Origin: Pseudomonadota bacterium
GTDB taxonomy: Bacteria > Pseudomonadota > Alphaproteobacteria > Rhodospirillales > Magnetospirillaceae
Direction: 5' to 3'
Length of the DNA: 6,198 bases
Assembly (NCBI GenBank): GCA_023437865.1
Contig: JAEZFE010000465.1
Coordinates: forward strand, 1-6,198
A program made the translations under genes and the position numbers. Below the pieces are notes generated by a model. That model worked only from the letters and a program-made list of their open reading frames with translations, ran no database searches and was not told the DNA's origin. This document shows positions 1 to 6,033 of this stretch, piece after piece. The first letter of the stretch is position 1; each line of letters opens with the position of its first letter.

Positions 1-828
1 GCTGTAGAGCACCCGGTTCTCGGGCAGGCCCTTGGCGCGCGCGGTGACCACGTATTGCTTGTTGATCTCCTCGAGGAAGGAGTTCTTGGTCAGCATGGTC
101 AGGCCGGCGAAGCTGCCGATCACCAGCGCGGTCACCGGCAGGGCGAGGTGCCAGAAATAATCCACCACCTTGCCGATAGCCGATAGCTGGTCCCAATTGG
201 CACTGGTCAGGCCGCGTAGCGGGAACCAAGCGAAGTAGCGTCCGCCTGCGAACACCACGATCAGCAGGATGGCGAACAGGAAACCCGGCACCGCATAGCC
301 GATGATGATCGCCCACGAACTGGTGATGTCGAAGGTGGAGCCGTCGCGCCGCGCCTTGGCGATGCCCAGCGGGATCGACACCAGATAGATGATGAGCGTG
401 GTCCACAGGCCTAGTGAGATGGACACCGGCATCTTCTCGATGACGAGATCCACCACCGAGGTATCGCGGTAGAAGCTCTTGCCGAAATCGAAGCGCAGGT
501 AATTGCCCAGCATCTGGGCGAAGCGCTCGTGCGCCGGCTTGTCGAAGCCGAATTGCTTCTCGATCTCGGCGATGAAGGCCGGGTCCAGTCCACGCGCGCC
601 GCGATAGGCCCCGCTTGTGCCCTCGCGCCCGCGCGGCGCCTGGGCCTGCATGTCGCCGCCGCCGCCGGAAATGCGCTGAGTCTCTCCCCCCGCCGTGCCT
701 TCAATGCGAGCGATCATCTGCTCCACCGGGCCGCCGGGCGCCATTTGCACGATGACGAAGTTGATAAGCATGATCCCGAACAGAGTGACGGGGATCAGCG
801 CCAGGCGGCGGATGGCGTAGGCGAGCAC
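1..828 (-). CDS. yejB: YejB-type peptide ABC transporter permease (3' end outside window)
   Basis: Inner-membrane permease subunit of a YejABEF-type oligopeptide/microcin C importer. The 276 visible codons read open to the window edge. The N-terminus has a hydrophobic helix (about residues 9-28) ending in the family motif [13 protein letters not shown] glycine-rich stretch (about 43-80) follows, then [20 protein letters not shown], an RFDFGKSF segment, and the transmembrane core from about residue 135 ([40 protein letters not shown]). The cytoplasmic EAA-type loop that contacts the ATPase begins near residue 252 ([15 protein letters not shown]). E. coli YejB is about 364 residues, so roughly the last quarter is missing. 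The start is GTG, chosen because GGAGG lies 7 nt upstream inside the end of yejA and only 3 nt separate the genes, suggesting translational coupling. The peptide-permease family is certain from motifs; the YejB subgroup rests on recalled similarity and pairing with YejA. The true substrate is not visible here. Confidence 0.93.
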   Translation of the reverse strand, partial: MLAYAIRRLALIPVTLFGIMLINFVIVQMAPGGPVEQMIARIEGTAGGETQRISGGGGDMQAQAPRGREGTSGAYRGARGLDPAFIAEIEKQFGFDKPAHERFAQMLGNYLRFDFGKSFYRDTSVVDLVIEKMPVSISLGLWTTLIIYLVSIPLGIAKARRDGSTFDITSSWAIIIGYAVPGFLFAILLIVVFAGGRYFAWFPLRGLTSANWDQLSAIGKVVDYFWHLALPVTALVIGSFAGLTMLTKNSFLEEINKQYVVTARAKGLPENRVLYS

Positions 829-831
829 CGG

Positions 832-2628
832 TCAGCCTCCGGAAGCCGTTTTGGCGGGCTTTGTCCACCAGGCGAACAGCTGGTAGCCCCGCATGGGAAC
901 AATGTCGGGTTTGCCGAATTTGTCCCAATAGGCCAGCCGGTTGGCGCCCATGTGCCAATTGGGTATCACATAATGATTCCACAGTAGCGCCCGGTCCAGT
1001 GCCCGGGTGCGCGCCACCAACGATTCCCGGTCAGGGGCGCTGATGACCAGTTCGACCAGCTTATCGATGGCGGGGTTTTTAATACCGACCATGTTGCGGC
1101 TGCCCGGCTGGTCGGCGGCCTCCGAACTCCAGTACGTTGCCTGCTCGTTGCCGGGAGACAGAGACTGGGGCCAGCTTTGCACGATCATGTCGAAATCGAA
1201 CGCCCGCCAGCGGTTGATGTACTGTGAGGTATCCACAGTCCGTACGGTCGCCGTGATCCCGAGGCGGGCGAGATTGCGGACGAAGGGCAGGGAAACCCGC
1301 TCAAAAGCGACATTCGGCGCGGATAGGAGGATCTCGAACCGGAACGGTTTGCCGTCCTTGGTTAGCAGGCCATTCTCCACCTTCCAGCCGGCTTCTTCCA
1401 ACAGCTTCATGGCGATGCGCAGATTGGGGCGGATGTTCCCGGTGCCGTCGGTCTTCGGGGCCTGGTAAGGCTGCGTAAACACCTCTGGCGGGAGCTGGCC
1501 CCGCAGCGGTTCCAGCACCTTCAGCTCGTCCGGGCTGGGGAGGCCGGAGGACGCCAATTCGGAATTGGCGAAATAGCTCTGGGTGCGCTTGTATTGGCCG
1601 TAGAACAGCGTGACGTTGGTCCATTCGAAGTCGAAGGCGTAGGCCAATGCCTGGCGCACGCGTCCATCCGCGAAAATCGGCCGGCGAATGTTGTAGGCGA
1701 AGGATTGCATGCCCTGAGGCACTTGGTTGTTCAGCAGCTCCTTCCGGGCGCGGCCATCCTTCAACGCCAGCCAGTCTTCATAAGCGGTGGCCCACTTCTT
1801 TGCCTCGTTCTCCTCGCGGAAGTCATATTCGCCCGCTTTCAAAGCCTCCAGCGCGACGGTAGTGTCCCGATAGTAATCGTAACGAATCCGGTCAAAATTG
1901 AACTGGCCCTTGCGGACGGCCAGGTCCTTGCCCCAGTAGTCCTTCACCCGCTCATGCACGATGAAGCGACCGGGCTCGAAGGTTCCTACTCTGTAAGGGC
2001 CGCTGCCCAGCGGCGGTTCAAGTGTGGTGTTGTCGAACGTGCGCCCCTCCCAATAGTGCTTCGGAAGGATCGGCAATTGCCCTACGATCAGCGGCAATTC
2101 GCGATTGTCGCCGGGCTTGAAGCTAAACTTGACCGAGCGCTCGCCGACCTTTTCCACCTTGTCGATCGCCGCATAGTAGAAGCGGTAGCTGGGTTCACCC
2201 TTGCTGCGCAGGACGTCGAGACTGAAGATGACATCCTCTGGGGTAACGGGCCTGCCGTCGTGCCAGCGAGCCTCTTTGCGTAGGGTGAAAATAGCCCATG
2301 AGCGGTCGGCCGGGGTGTCGATGGTTTCCGCCAGGAGGCCGTATTCCGAGAACGGCTCGTCGGCGGAGCTGGTCAGCAGGGTTTCGAACGGCAACTCGGA
2401 GCCAGCCGCTTCGACCCCTTTGACAATGAAGGGGTTCAGGTTGTCGAAGGTGCCCTGGGCTGCCATGCGCAGCTCGCCGCCCTTGGGGGCGTTGGGATTC
2501 ACATAGCCGAAATGGGTGAAGCCCGGCGGGTATTTCGGCTCGCCATGCATGGCGATGGCATGGCGGGGTTCGGCCAGCGCCGGACCGGCCAGGACCATCA
2601 AGGCAAGGGCGAGGGGGGCGATGCGCAT
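832..2628 (-). CDS. yejA: YejA-type periplasmic oligopeptide-binding protein
   Basis: Extracellular solute-binding protein of family 5 (SBP_bac_5), the periplasmic receptor that delivers peptides to the YejBEF transporter. From the preferred start it is 598 residues, close to the roughly 604 of E. coli YejA. It has a clear Sec signal peptide (MRIAPLALALMVLAGPALA, probable cleavage before EPRHA). YejA-like features follow: HGEPKYPPGFTHFGYVNPNA, PKGGELRMAAQGTFDNLNPF, the domain-I segment WAIFTLRKEARWHDGRPVTP with EDVIFS, GSGPYRV, and the C-terminal NHYVIPNWHMGANRLAYWDK typical of the group. An ATG six bases upstream (2634) is in frame and gives two extra residues, but the GAAGGA ribosome site fits the 2628 start better. 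It follows hisN by 43 nt and precedes yejB by 3 nt. Related alphaproteobacterial Yej systems import host antimicrobial peptides or cell-wall muropeptides; which applies here cannot be read from the sequence. Hand-counted stretches are less GC-rich than the neighbours. Confidence 0.94.
   Translation of the reverse strand: MRIAPLALALMVLAGPALAEPRHAIAMHGEPKYPPGFTHFGYVNPNAPKGGELRMAAQGTFDNLNPFIVKGVEAAGSELPFETLLTSSADEPFSEYGLLAETIDTPADRSWAIFTLRKEARWHDGRPVTPEDVIFSLDVLRSKGEPSYRFYYAAIDKVEKVGERSVKFSFKPGDNRELPLIVGQLPILPKHYWEGRTFDNTTLEPPLGSGPYRVGTFEPGRFIVHERVKDYWGKDLAVRKGQFNFDRIRYDYYRDTTVALEALKAGEYDFREENEAKKWATAYEDWLALKDGRARKELLNNQVPQGMQSFAYNIRRPIFADGRVRQALAYAFDFEWTNVTLFYGQYKRTQSYFANSELASSGLPSPDELKVLEPLRGQLPPEVFTQPYQAPKTDGTGNIRPNLRIAMKLLEEAGWKVENGLLTKDGKPFRFEILLSAPNVAFERVSLPFVRNLARLGITATVRTVDTSQYINRWRAFDFDMIVQSWPQSLSPGNEQATYWSSEAADQPGSRNMVGIKNPAIDKLVELVISAPDRESLVARTRALDRALLWNHYVIPNWHMGANRLAYWDKFGKPDIVPMRGYQLFAWWTKPAKTASGG
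836..840 (-). promoter_or_regulatory. Ribosome binding site of yejB
   Basis: GGAGG on the minus strand lies 7 nt before the GTG at 828 and overlaps the last codons of yejA. It supports a GTG start in a frame with no ATG at the expected position, and implies that ribosomes finishing yejA help initiate yejB. Confidence 0.7.
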
Positions 2629-2633
2629 GAACA

Positions 2634-2639
2634 TCCTTC
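2634..2639 (-). promoter_or_regulatory. Ribosome binding site deciding the yejA start
   Basis: GAAGGA on the minus strand is 5 nt before the ATG at 2628 and overlaps the alternative ATG at 2634. The upstream ATG has no purine-rich site at a workable distance, so initiation at 2628 is favoured. Confidence 0.55.
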
Positions 2640-2672
2640 GATGTGTGGCGAGCCGGGCTGCGGACGCAAGCC

Positions 2673-3452
2673 TCAGCCGGCCAGTACCTCCAATGCCTGG
2701 GCGTGCAGCCTGGCATCGCCGGCGGCGCAGATGCGGCCATCCGAATGGATGGTGACCTTGGCGCCGTTCCAGTCGGTGATGATGCCGCCGGCATTCTCAA
2801 TGACCGGCACCAGGGCCGCGTAGTCGTAGGGTTTCAGGCCGGCCTCGACCACCAGATCGACGAAGCCGCTGGTCAGCAGCGCATAGGCGTAGCAATCGCA
2901 GCCGTAGCGCGGCTGCTTGACCCGTGCCGCGATGCGGTTCCATGCCGGCAGGGTGTCGGCGTCGAAGAATTCCGGCCCCGTGGTGTAGGCATAGGCCTTG
3001 GAAAGGGCATCGCATTCCCGCACCCGCGCCGGCTGGCCGTTCAACGTGGTGGGGTGGCCGGCGCCGCCTATCCAGCGCTCGCCCAGGATGGCCTGGTCGA
3101 TGATGCCCAGGATGGGGGTGCCGCGATGGGCCAGCGCGATCAGCGTGCCGAAGCTGGGCTTGCCGGTGATGAACGCCTTGGTGCCGTCAATGGGGTCGAG
3201 CACCCAGACGTATTCGGCGTCGGTGTTCTCGCGCCCGTGCTCCTCGCCCAGGATGCCGTGGCTGGGGAAGGTGTCCTTGATGATGGCGCGCATGGCCGCC
3301 TCGACCTCGCGGTCGGCGATGGTGCCCGGGCTGTCGTCTGGCTTGTCGTCCACCGCGACGGGGGTGCGGAAGTACTTGCGGATCACGGGCCGCGCCGCCT
3401 CGGCAAGGCGGTCGGCCAGGGCGACGAACTCGGACGGACAGGGCGTCGTCAT
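2673..3452 (-). CDS. hisN: Histidinol-phosphatase, inositol-monophosphatase superfamily
   Basis: Mg-dependent phosphatase of the inositol-monophosphatase fold, most like the HisN group that dephosphorylates L-histidinol phosphate to histidinol, the penultimate step product in histidine biosynthesis. It is 259 residues, normal for the family. Visible motifs are DDSPGTIADREVE (39-51), the metal-binding GEEHG (69-73), the signature LDPIDGTKAF (85-94; metal ligands D86 and D89), and C-terminal EAGLKPYDYAALVPVIENAGG-type residues at 203-223. Here the usual WDxAAG is YDYAAL (209-214), a variant seen in HisN-like proteins, with D210 as the last metal ligand. The ATG at 3452 is preceded by GGGGA about 5 nt upstream. 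It heads the minus-strand group and yejA follows closely. Inositol-1-phosphatase or a 3'-phosphoadenosine phosphatase are alternatives within the superfamily; the motif at 203-223 and the length favour HisN. Confidence 0.85.
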   Translation of the reverse strand: MTTPCPSEFVALADRLAEAARPVIRKYFRTPVAVDDKPDDSPGTIADREVEAAMRAIIKDTFPSHGILGEEHGRENTDAEYVWVLDPIDGTKAFITGKPSFGTLIALAHRGTPILGIIDQAILGERWIGGAGHPTTLNGQPARVRECDALSKAYAYTTGPEFFDADTLPAWNRIAARVKQPRYGCDCYAYALLTSGFVDLVVEAGLKPYDYAALVPVIENAGGIITDWNGAKVTIHSDGRICAAGDARLHAQALEVLAG

Positions 3453-3563
3453 GAAATCCCCGGGGTTGAACGTGTGCGGGCGGAGTTTGGCGCGAAGTGC
3501 GGGCGTTGACCAGAGGCGAAAGGTGATGTGCGGGGGATATGGGGCCCCGAGCGGCTGGCGTCA

Positions 3564-3593
3564 CGGCATCTGACACGGAAGACACGGATGCCG
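3564..3593. repeat. Tandem 8-mer inside a 7-bp inverted repeat
   Basis: CGGCATC at 3564-3570 pairs with GATGCCG at 3587-3593. The interval holds GACACGGA twice (3572-3579 and 3581-3588), giving a 9-nt repeat period. This could be a regulator binding site between hisN and kdsB or a small stem-loop in an upstream transcript. The arms are short and a chance origin in GC-rich DNA is possible. Confidence 0.35.
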
Positions 3594-3667
3594 CGGCCGC
3601 ATGGTCGTGATGGTTGCGGCATCGCGTAATCCCGCGACAGCACCCATGGCCGAACCCACATTTCCGA

Positions 3668-3673
3668 TATAAT
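3668..3673 (+). promoter_or_regulatory. Probable -10 element for kdsB
   Basis: TATAAT matches the sigma-70 -10 consensus at all six positions in otherwise GC-rich DNA. It lies 32 nt before the kdsB ATG, which would put the transcript start near 3680 and give a leader of about 26 nt. The hexamer 17 nt upstream (CATGGC, 3645-3650) is not a good -35 box and there is no extended TGn motif, so the promoter may be weak or activator-dependent. Confidence 0.5.
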
Positions 3674-3694
3674 CTCTTCGCCCTGCCTTTCTCC

Positions 3695-3698
3695 GGAG
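3695..3698 (+). promoter_or_regulatory. Ribosome binding site deciding the kdsB start
   Basis: GGAG lies 7 nt before the ATG at 3706 but only 1 nt before the in-frame ATG at 3700. The downstream ATG is therefore the likely start. Confidence 0.6.
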
Positions 3699-3705
3699 CA
3701 TGCCC

Positions 3706-4464
3706 ATGTCCGCTCACCCGCCCGCGCTCAATCCGGTCATCGTCATTCCGGCCCGCATGCATGCGACCCGGCTACCGGGCAAGCCCTTGGCGGATATCGA
3801 GGGCGAGCCCATGATCGTCCATGTGTGGCGGCGGGCGGTGAGGGCCGGCATCGGTCCGGTCGTCGTGGCCTGCGCCGAGCACCAGGTGGCCGATGCGGTG
3901 ATCGCCCATGGCGGCACGGCGGTGATGACCGACCCCGATCTTCCCTCGGGTTCGGACCGGGTGTGGGAGGCGCTGGAGAAGGTTGACCCCGAGCGGCAGT
4001 TCGGTGCCGTGGTCAACGTGCAGGGCGATCTGCCGACGCTGGATCCCGACATCGTGCGTGCAGTTTTCCAACCCTTGGCGAACCCCGAGGTGCACCTGTC
4101 CACCCTGGTTGCGGAAATCTCGCACGAACCCGAGCGGACCAACCCCAATGTGGTCAAGGCGGTGGTGGGCTTCGACGGCGGCGCCCGCGTCGGTCGTGCG
4201 CTCTATTTCACCCGCGCCACCGCGCCGTGGGGCGAGGGGCCGCATTACCACCATATCGGCCTGTACGCCTATCGCCGCGAGGCGTTGCAGCGCTTCGTCT
4301 CGCTGTCGCCCAGCGTGCTGGAACGGCGCGAGAAGCTGGAGCAGTTGCGGGCCTTGGAGAACGGCATGCGCATCGATGCCGCCTTGGTTGACACTGTTCC
4401 GCTGGGTGTCGATACTCCCGCCGACCTCGACCGCGCCCGCGAATTGATCCGCGCCGGCGCCTGA
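3706..4464 (+). CDS. kdsB: 3-deoxy-manno-octulosonate cytidylyltransferase (CMP-Kdo synthetase)
   Basis: Cytoplasmic enzyme that joins Kdo to CMP from CTP, activating Kdo for transfer to lipid A in the inner core of lipopolysaccharide. It has 252 residues, against about 248 in E. coli. The nucleotide-binding signature [20 protein letters not shown] is at 11-30. SGSDRV follows at 81-86, then [10 protein letters not shown] at 104-113 with the probable metal ligand D108. Further motifs are [10 protein letters not shown] (166-175), [13 protein letters not shown] (182-194), [16 protein letters not shown] (205-220), and the C-terminal [12 protein letters not shown] at 234-245 with the second probable metal ligand D236. 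All expected motifs are intact. The start at 3706 is preferred over 3700 because of ribosome-site spacing. It is followed 13 nt later by pheA on the same strand, a likely operon. An 8-amino-Kdo (KdsB-like) role is not suggested by anything visible. Confidence 0.96.
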   Translation: MSAHPPALNPVIVIPARMHATRLPGKPLADIEGEPMIVHVWRRAVRAGIGPVVVACAEHQVADAVIAHGGTAVMTDPDLPSGSDRVWEALEKVDPERQFGAVVNVQGDLPTLDPDIVRAVFQPLANPEVHLSTLVAEISHEPERTNPNVVKAVVGFDGGARVGRALYFTRATAPWGEGPHYHHIGLYAYRREALQRFVSLSPSVLERREKLEQLRALENGMRIDAALVDTVPLGVDTPADLDRARELIRAGA

Positions 4465-4477
4465 AACCAGGCATTTC

Positions 4478-5344
4478 ATGACCCAGCCCGACCCCTCGCG
4501 TGCCATTTCCTTCCAGGGCCTGCCCGGCGCCTATTCTCATCTGGCCTGCCGCAATGCCTTCCCGGCCATGGAGCCGTTGCCGTGCGCGACCTTCGAGGAT
4601 GCGTTTGCCTCGGTGCGTGAGGGCCGCGCCCGCTATGCCATGATCCCCATCGACAATTCGGTGGCGGGCCGGGTGGCCGACGTGCATCACCTGCTGCCCT
4701 ATTCGGGCCTGCATATCATCGGCGAGCATTTCGAGCGCATCAACCATCACCTGCTGGCCCTCAAGGGTACGACGCTGGATCAGATCAAGACGGTGGAAAG
4801 CCATGTCCACGCCTTGGGCCAGTGCCGCAACCTGATCCGCCAGCTGGGGCTGACGGTCATCGTCGGCGCCGACACCGCCGGGGCGGCGGCTGATCTGGCC
4901 AAGACGGGCGATACCACCAAGGCGGCCATCGCCTCGGAGCTGGCCGCCGAGATCTATGGCCTGCAAAGCCTGAAGGCCAATATCGAGGATGCCGAGCACA
5001 ACACCACCCGCTTCGTGGTGCTGTCGCGTGATGCGGTCGAGCCCAACCCCAACCAGCCCTGCGTCACCACCTTCGTGTTCCGGGTGCGCAACGTGCCGGC
5101 GGCGCTGTACAAGGCCATGGGCGGCTTCGCCACCAACGGCATCAACATGACCAAGCTGGAAAGCTATCTGGTCGGCGGCGAGTTTGTGGCCGCCCAGTTC
5201 TATGTGGACGTGGAAGGCCACCCGGCCCAGCGTTCCCTGCGACTGGCGCTGGAGGAGCTGGAATTCTTCAGCCACGAGGTCCGCATCCTCGGCGTCTACC
5301 CGGCCCATCCGTTCCGCCTGGCCCAGCGGGCGGCGGGGGAATAA
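4478..5344 (+). CDS. pheA: Prephenate dehydratase with C-terminal ACT domain
   Basis: Converts prephenate to phenylpyruvate with loss of water and CO2, the committed step of phenylalanine synthesis. It has 288 residues and is the monofunctional type: there is no chorismate mutase domain ahead of the catalytic part. The dehydratase domain (about 8-185) shows FQGLPGAYSHLA (12-23), the conserved IDNSVAGRV (58-66), VESHVHALGQC (106-116; many homologues have HPQAL here), AAIASELAAEIYGL (149-162) and the catalytic NTTRF (175-179), whose threonine is essential in studied homologues. The ACT domain (about 195-276) should bind phenylalanine. Its usual ESRP is replaced by ESYLVGG (228-234), as recalled from alphaproteobacterial relatives. 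Only a weak AGG lies 6 nt before the ATG, so expression may rely on coupling to kdsB, 13 nt upstream. The gene ends 4 nt from the stop of the convergent tetR-family gene. Confidence 0.96.
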   Translation: MTQPDPSRAISFQGLPGAYSHLACRNAFPAMEPLPCATFEDAFASVREGRARYAMIPIDNSVAGRVADVHHLLPYSGLHIIGEHFERINHHLLALKGTTLDQIKTVESHVHALGQCRNLIRQLGLTVIVGADTAGAAADLAKTGDTTKAAIASELAAEIYGLQSLKANIEDAEHNTTRFVVLSRDAVEPNPNQPCVTTFVFRVRNVPAALYKAMGGFATNGINMTKLESYLVGGEFVAAQFYVDVEGHPAQRSLRLALEELEFFSHEVRILGVYPAHPFRLAQRAAGE

Positions 5345-5348
5345 TTGG

Positions 5349-5942
5349 TTACGGCGTGTGGGCCCTCAGGAAGGCCCGCACCGCCGCCTCGATGACCCGT
5401 TCGTCATCGGCCACCGGCAGGCCCAGCAGCGCCGGCCAGAACACCCCTTCCTTGACCGCGCCCAGGAACTGGGCCGACGCCAGCCAGGCATCGGCCACTT
5501 CCAGCCGCCCTCGTTCCGCTTGGGCCGACAGATAGCGTTCCAGCAGCGCCACCGCCGGTCCCTTGCCTTCGGTGTGGAAATCCAGCCCCAACTCGGGGAA
5601 GCGGGGAAGCTCGGCGATGATCAGGCGCAGCAGCCCTAGAATTTCGGGCCGGCGTAAATGCGCCAGTACTTCGCGGGCAAAACGGGGCAGCACCTCCTCG
5701 GGGCTATCGTCGGCCGGCAACCCGCCGCGTTCCGCTTCGTTCAATCCACTGTAAAGCCGGGCGACCACCGCCTGGAACAGCTCCCGCTTGCCGGCGAAAT
5801 GGTTGTAGACCGTGCGCTTGGACACGCCCGCCTCGGCGGCGATGGCGTCCATGGAGGCCTGGGCGTAGCCGTGCTGCAGGAAGCTGTGTTCGGCGGCGTC
5901 GATCACGGCCTGGCGCTTGGCGTCGCCGCGGGGGTTTGACAT
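5349..5942 (-). CDS. TetR/AcrR-family transcriptional regulator
   Basis: DNA-binding repressor-type protein of 197 residues, a normal length for the family. The N-terminal domain (about 9-56) is typical: [20 protein letters not shown], then the helix-turn-helix [20 protein letters not shown] (30-49) and the family-characteristic [10 protein letters not shown]. The C-terminal ligand and dimer domain is divergent and gives no clue to the effector, although its length and pattern (for example [20 protein letters not shown]) resemble AefR-like regulators. The ATG at 5942 is chosen because GGAG lies 6 nt upstream; a GTG at 5963 would only add seven unlikely residues and would run into the operator. 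It is divergent from an aldo/keto reductase with a 91-nt gap containing a 22-bp near-palindrome. This arrangement is typical of a TetR-type repressor controlling its neighbour and itself. The ligand is unknown; a substrate of the reductase is a guess. Confidence 0.92.
   Translation of the reverse strand: MSNPRGDAKRQAVIDAAEHSFLQHGYAQASMDAIAAEAGVSKRTVYNHFAGKRELFQAVVARLYSGLNEAERGGLPADDSPEEVLPRFAREVLAHLRRPEILGLLRLIIAELPRFPELGLDFHTEGKGPAVALLERYLSAQAERGRLEVADAWLASAQFLGAVKEGVFWPALLGLPVADDERVIEAAVRAFLRAHTP
5352..5386 (+). terminator. GC-rich stem-loop just after pheA, possible terminator
   Basis: Starting 8 nt after the pheA stop, CGGCGTGTGGGCC (5352-5364) can pair with GGCCCGCAC (5373-5381) and, past a bulged C at 5382, with GCCG (5383-5386). 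The loop is 8 nt. In the pheA transcript the stem has 13 pairs including one U-G; on the opposite strand that pair becomes A-C. No U-run follows, so it is not a classic intrinsic terminator. It may stall polymerase or protect the 3' end. It lies inside the last codons of the convergent regulator gene. Confidence 0.35.
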
Positions 5943-5964
5943 CGGAAGCTCCGGCAAGTACACT
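5936..5964 (+). promoter_or_regulatory. Sigma-70-type promoter for the aldo/keto reductase
   Basis: TTGACA (5936-5941) matches the -35 consensus fully and is followed after exactly 17 nt by TACACT (5959-5964), which matches TATAAT at 4 of 6 positions, including the important first, second and last bases. The start of transcription would be near 5971, giving a leader of about 63 nt. The -35 box is made from the first codons of the divergent regulator (ATG TCA A read on the other strand). Confidence 0.65.
5949..5952 (-). promoter_or_regulatory. Ribosome binding site of the TetR-family gene
   Basis: GGAG on the minus strand, 6 nt before the ATG at 5942. It decides the start against the in-frame GTG at 5963. 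Confidence 0.6.
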
Positions 5965-5977
5965 GCACAGTGTAGTT
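5956..5977. promoter_or_regulatory. 22-bp near-palindrome, probable TetR-family operator
   Basis: The core TACACTG-CA-CAGTGTA (5959-5974) has perfect 7-bp arms. Extending outward gives 10-bp arms (5956-5965 and 5968-5977) with a single mismatched position (G5958 opposite G5975). The left arm is the -10 box of the reductase promoter, so a bound dimer would block RNA polymerase. It also sits just ahead of the regulator's own ribosome site and on the minus strand offers TACACT (5974-5969) as a -10 for that gene, consistent with autorepression. The size and symmetry suit a TetR-family dimer; binding itself is inferred. Confidence 0.7.
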
Positions 5978-6020
5978 TACATTCAATCTTCCCTCAGCTT
6001 AATGCGCCCCGGGCCGGCGC

Positions 6021-6025
6021 GGGAG
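6021..6025 (+). promoter_or_regulatory. Ribosome binding site of the aldo/keto reductase
   Basis: GGGAG lies 8 nt before the ATG at 6034 and supports that start. Confidence 0.55.
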
Positions 6026-6033
6026 TGAAAAGC

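Larger units (their letters stand above)
3453..3705. other. Divergent intergenic region between hisN and kdsB
   Basis: This 253-nt stretch separates two divergently read gene groups and must hold promoters for both. Toward kdsB there is a perfect TATAAT. Its centre holds two tandem copies of GACACGGA flanked by a 7-bp inverted repeat, plus the short inverted repeat TCGCG-6-CGCGA (3622-3637). No convincing promoter toward hisN could be picked out by eye. No protein, tRNA or recognisable small RNA was found. Confidence 0.6.

Noticed and set aside
529..987. Plus-strand open frame of 152 codons opposite yejB and the yejA end
   Set aside because: It lies opposite two genes with clear family motifs, its product shows no recognisable domain, and it is the kind of long antisense frame that GC-rich coding DNA produces by chance.
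2643..3509. Plus-strand open frame of 288 codons opposite hisN
   Set aside because: The whole length mirrors hisN, whose metal-binding motifs are intact. The antisense product is a low-complexity Gly/Val/Ala/Arg sequence with no family signature.
3541..3550. GGGGCCCC self-complementary octamer near 3541
   Set aside because: It is a short GC palindrome expected by chance at this composition, with no loop, no T-run and no partner repeat.
3601..3675. Small plus-strand frame of 24 codons in the hisN-kdsB gap (ATG at 3601, stop at 3673-3675)
   Set aside because: No ribosome site precedes it, it ends within the predicted -10 box of kdsB, and it would lie upstream of the expected transcript start.
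4208..5308. Minus-strand open frame of 366 codons opposite kdsB and pheA
   Set aside because: It spans the kdsB-pheA junction and is rich in Gly, His, Gln and Arg, as expected for an antisense shadow of GC-rich genes. There is no domain.
5943..5963. Extended start of the TetR-family gene at GTG 5963
   Set aside because: It adds seven residues outside the family's usual N-terminus, lacks a ribosome site at proper spacing, and would place coding sequence in the operator. ATG 5942 with GGAG 6 nt upstream fits better.
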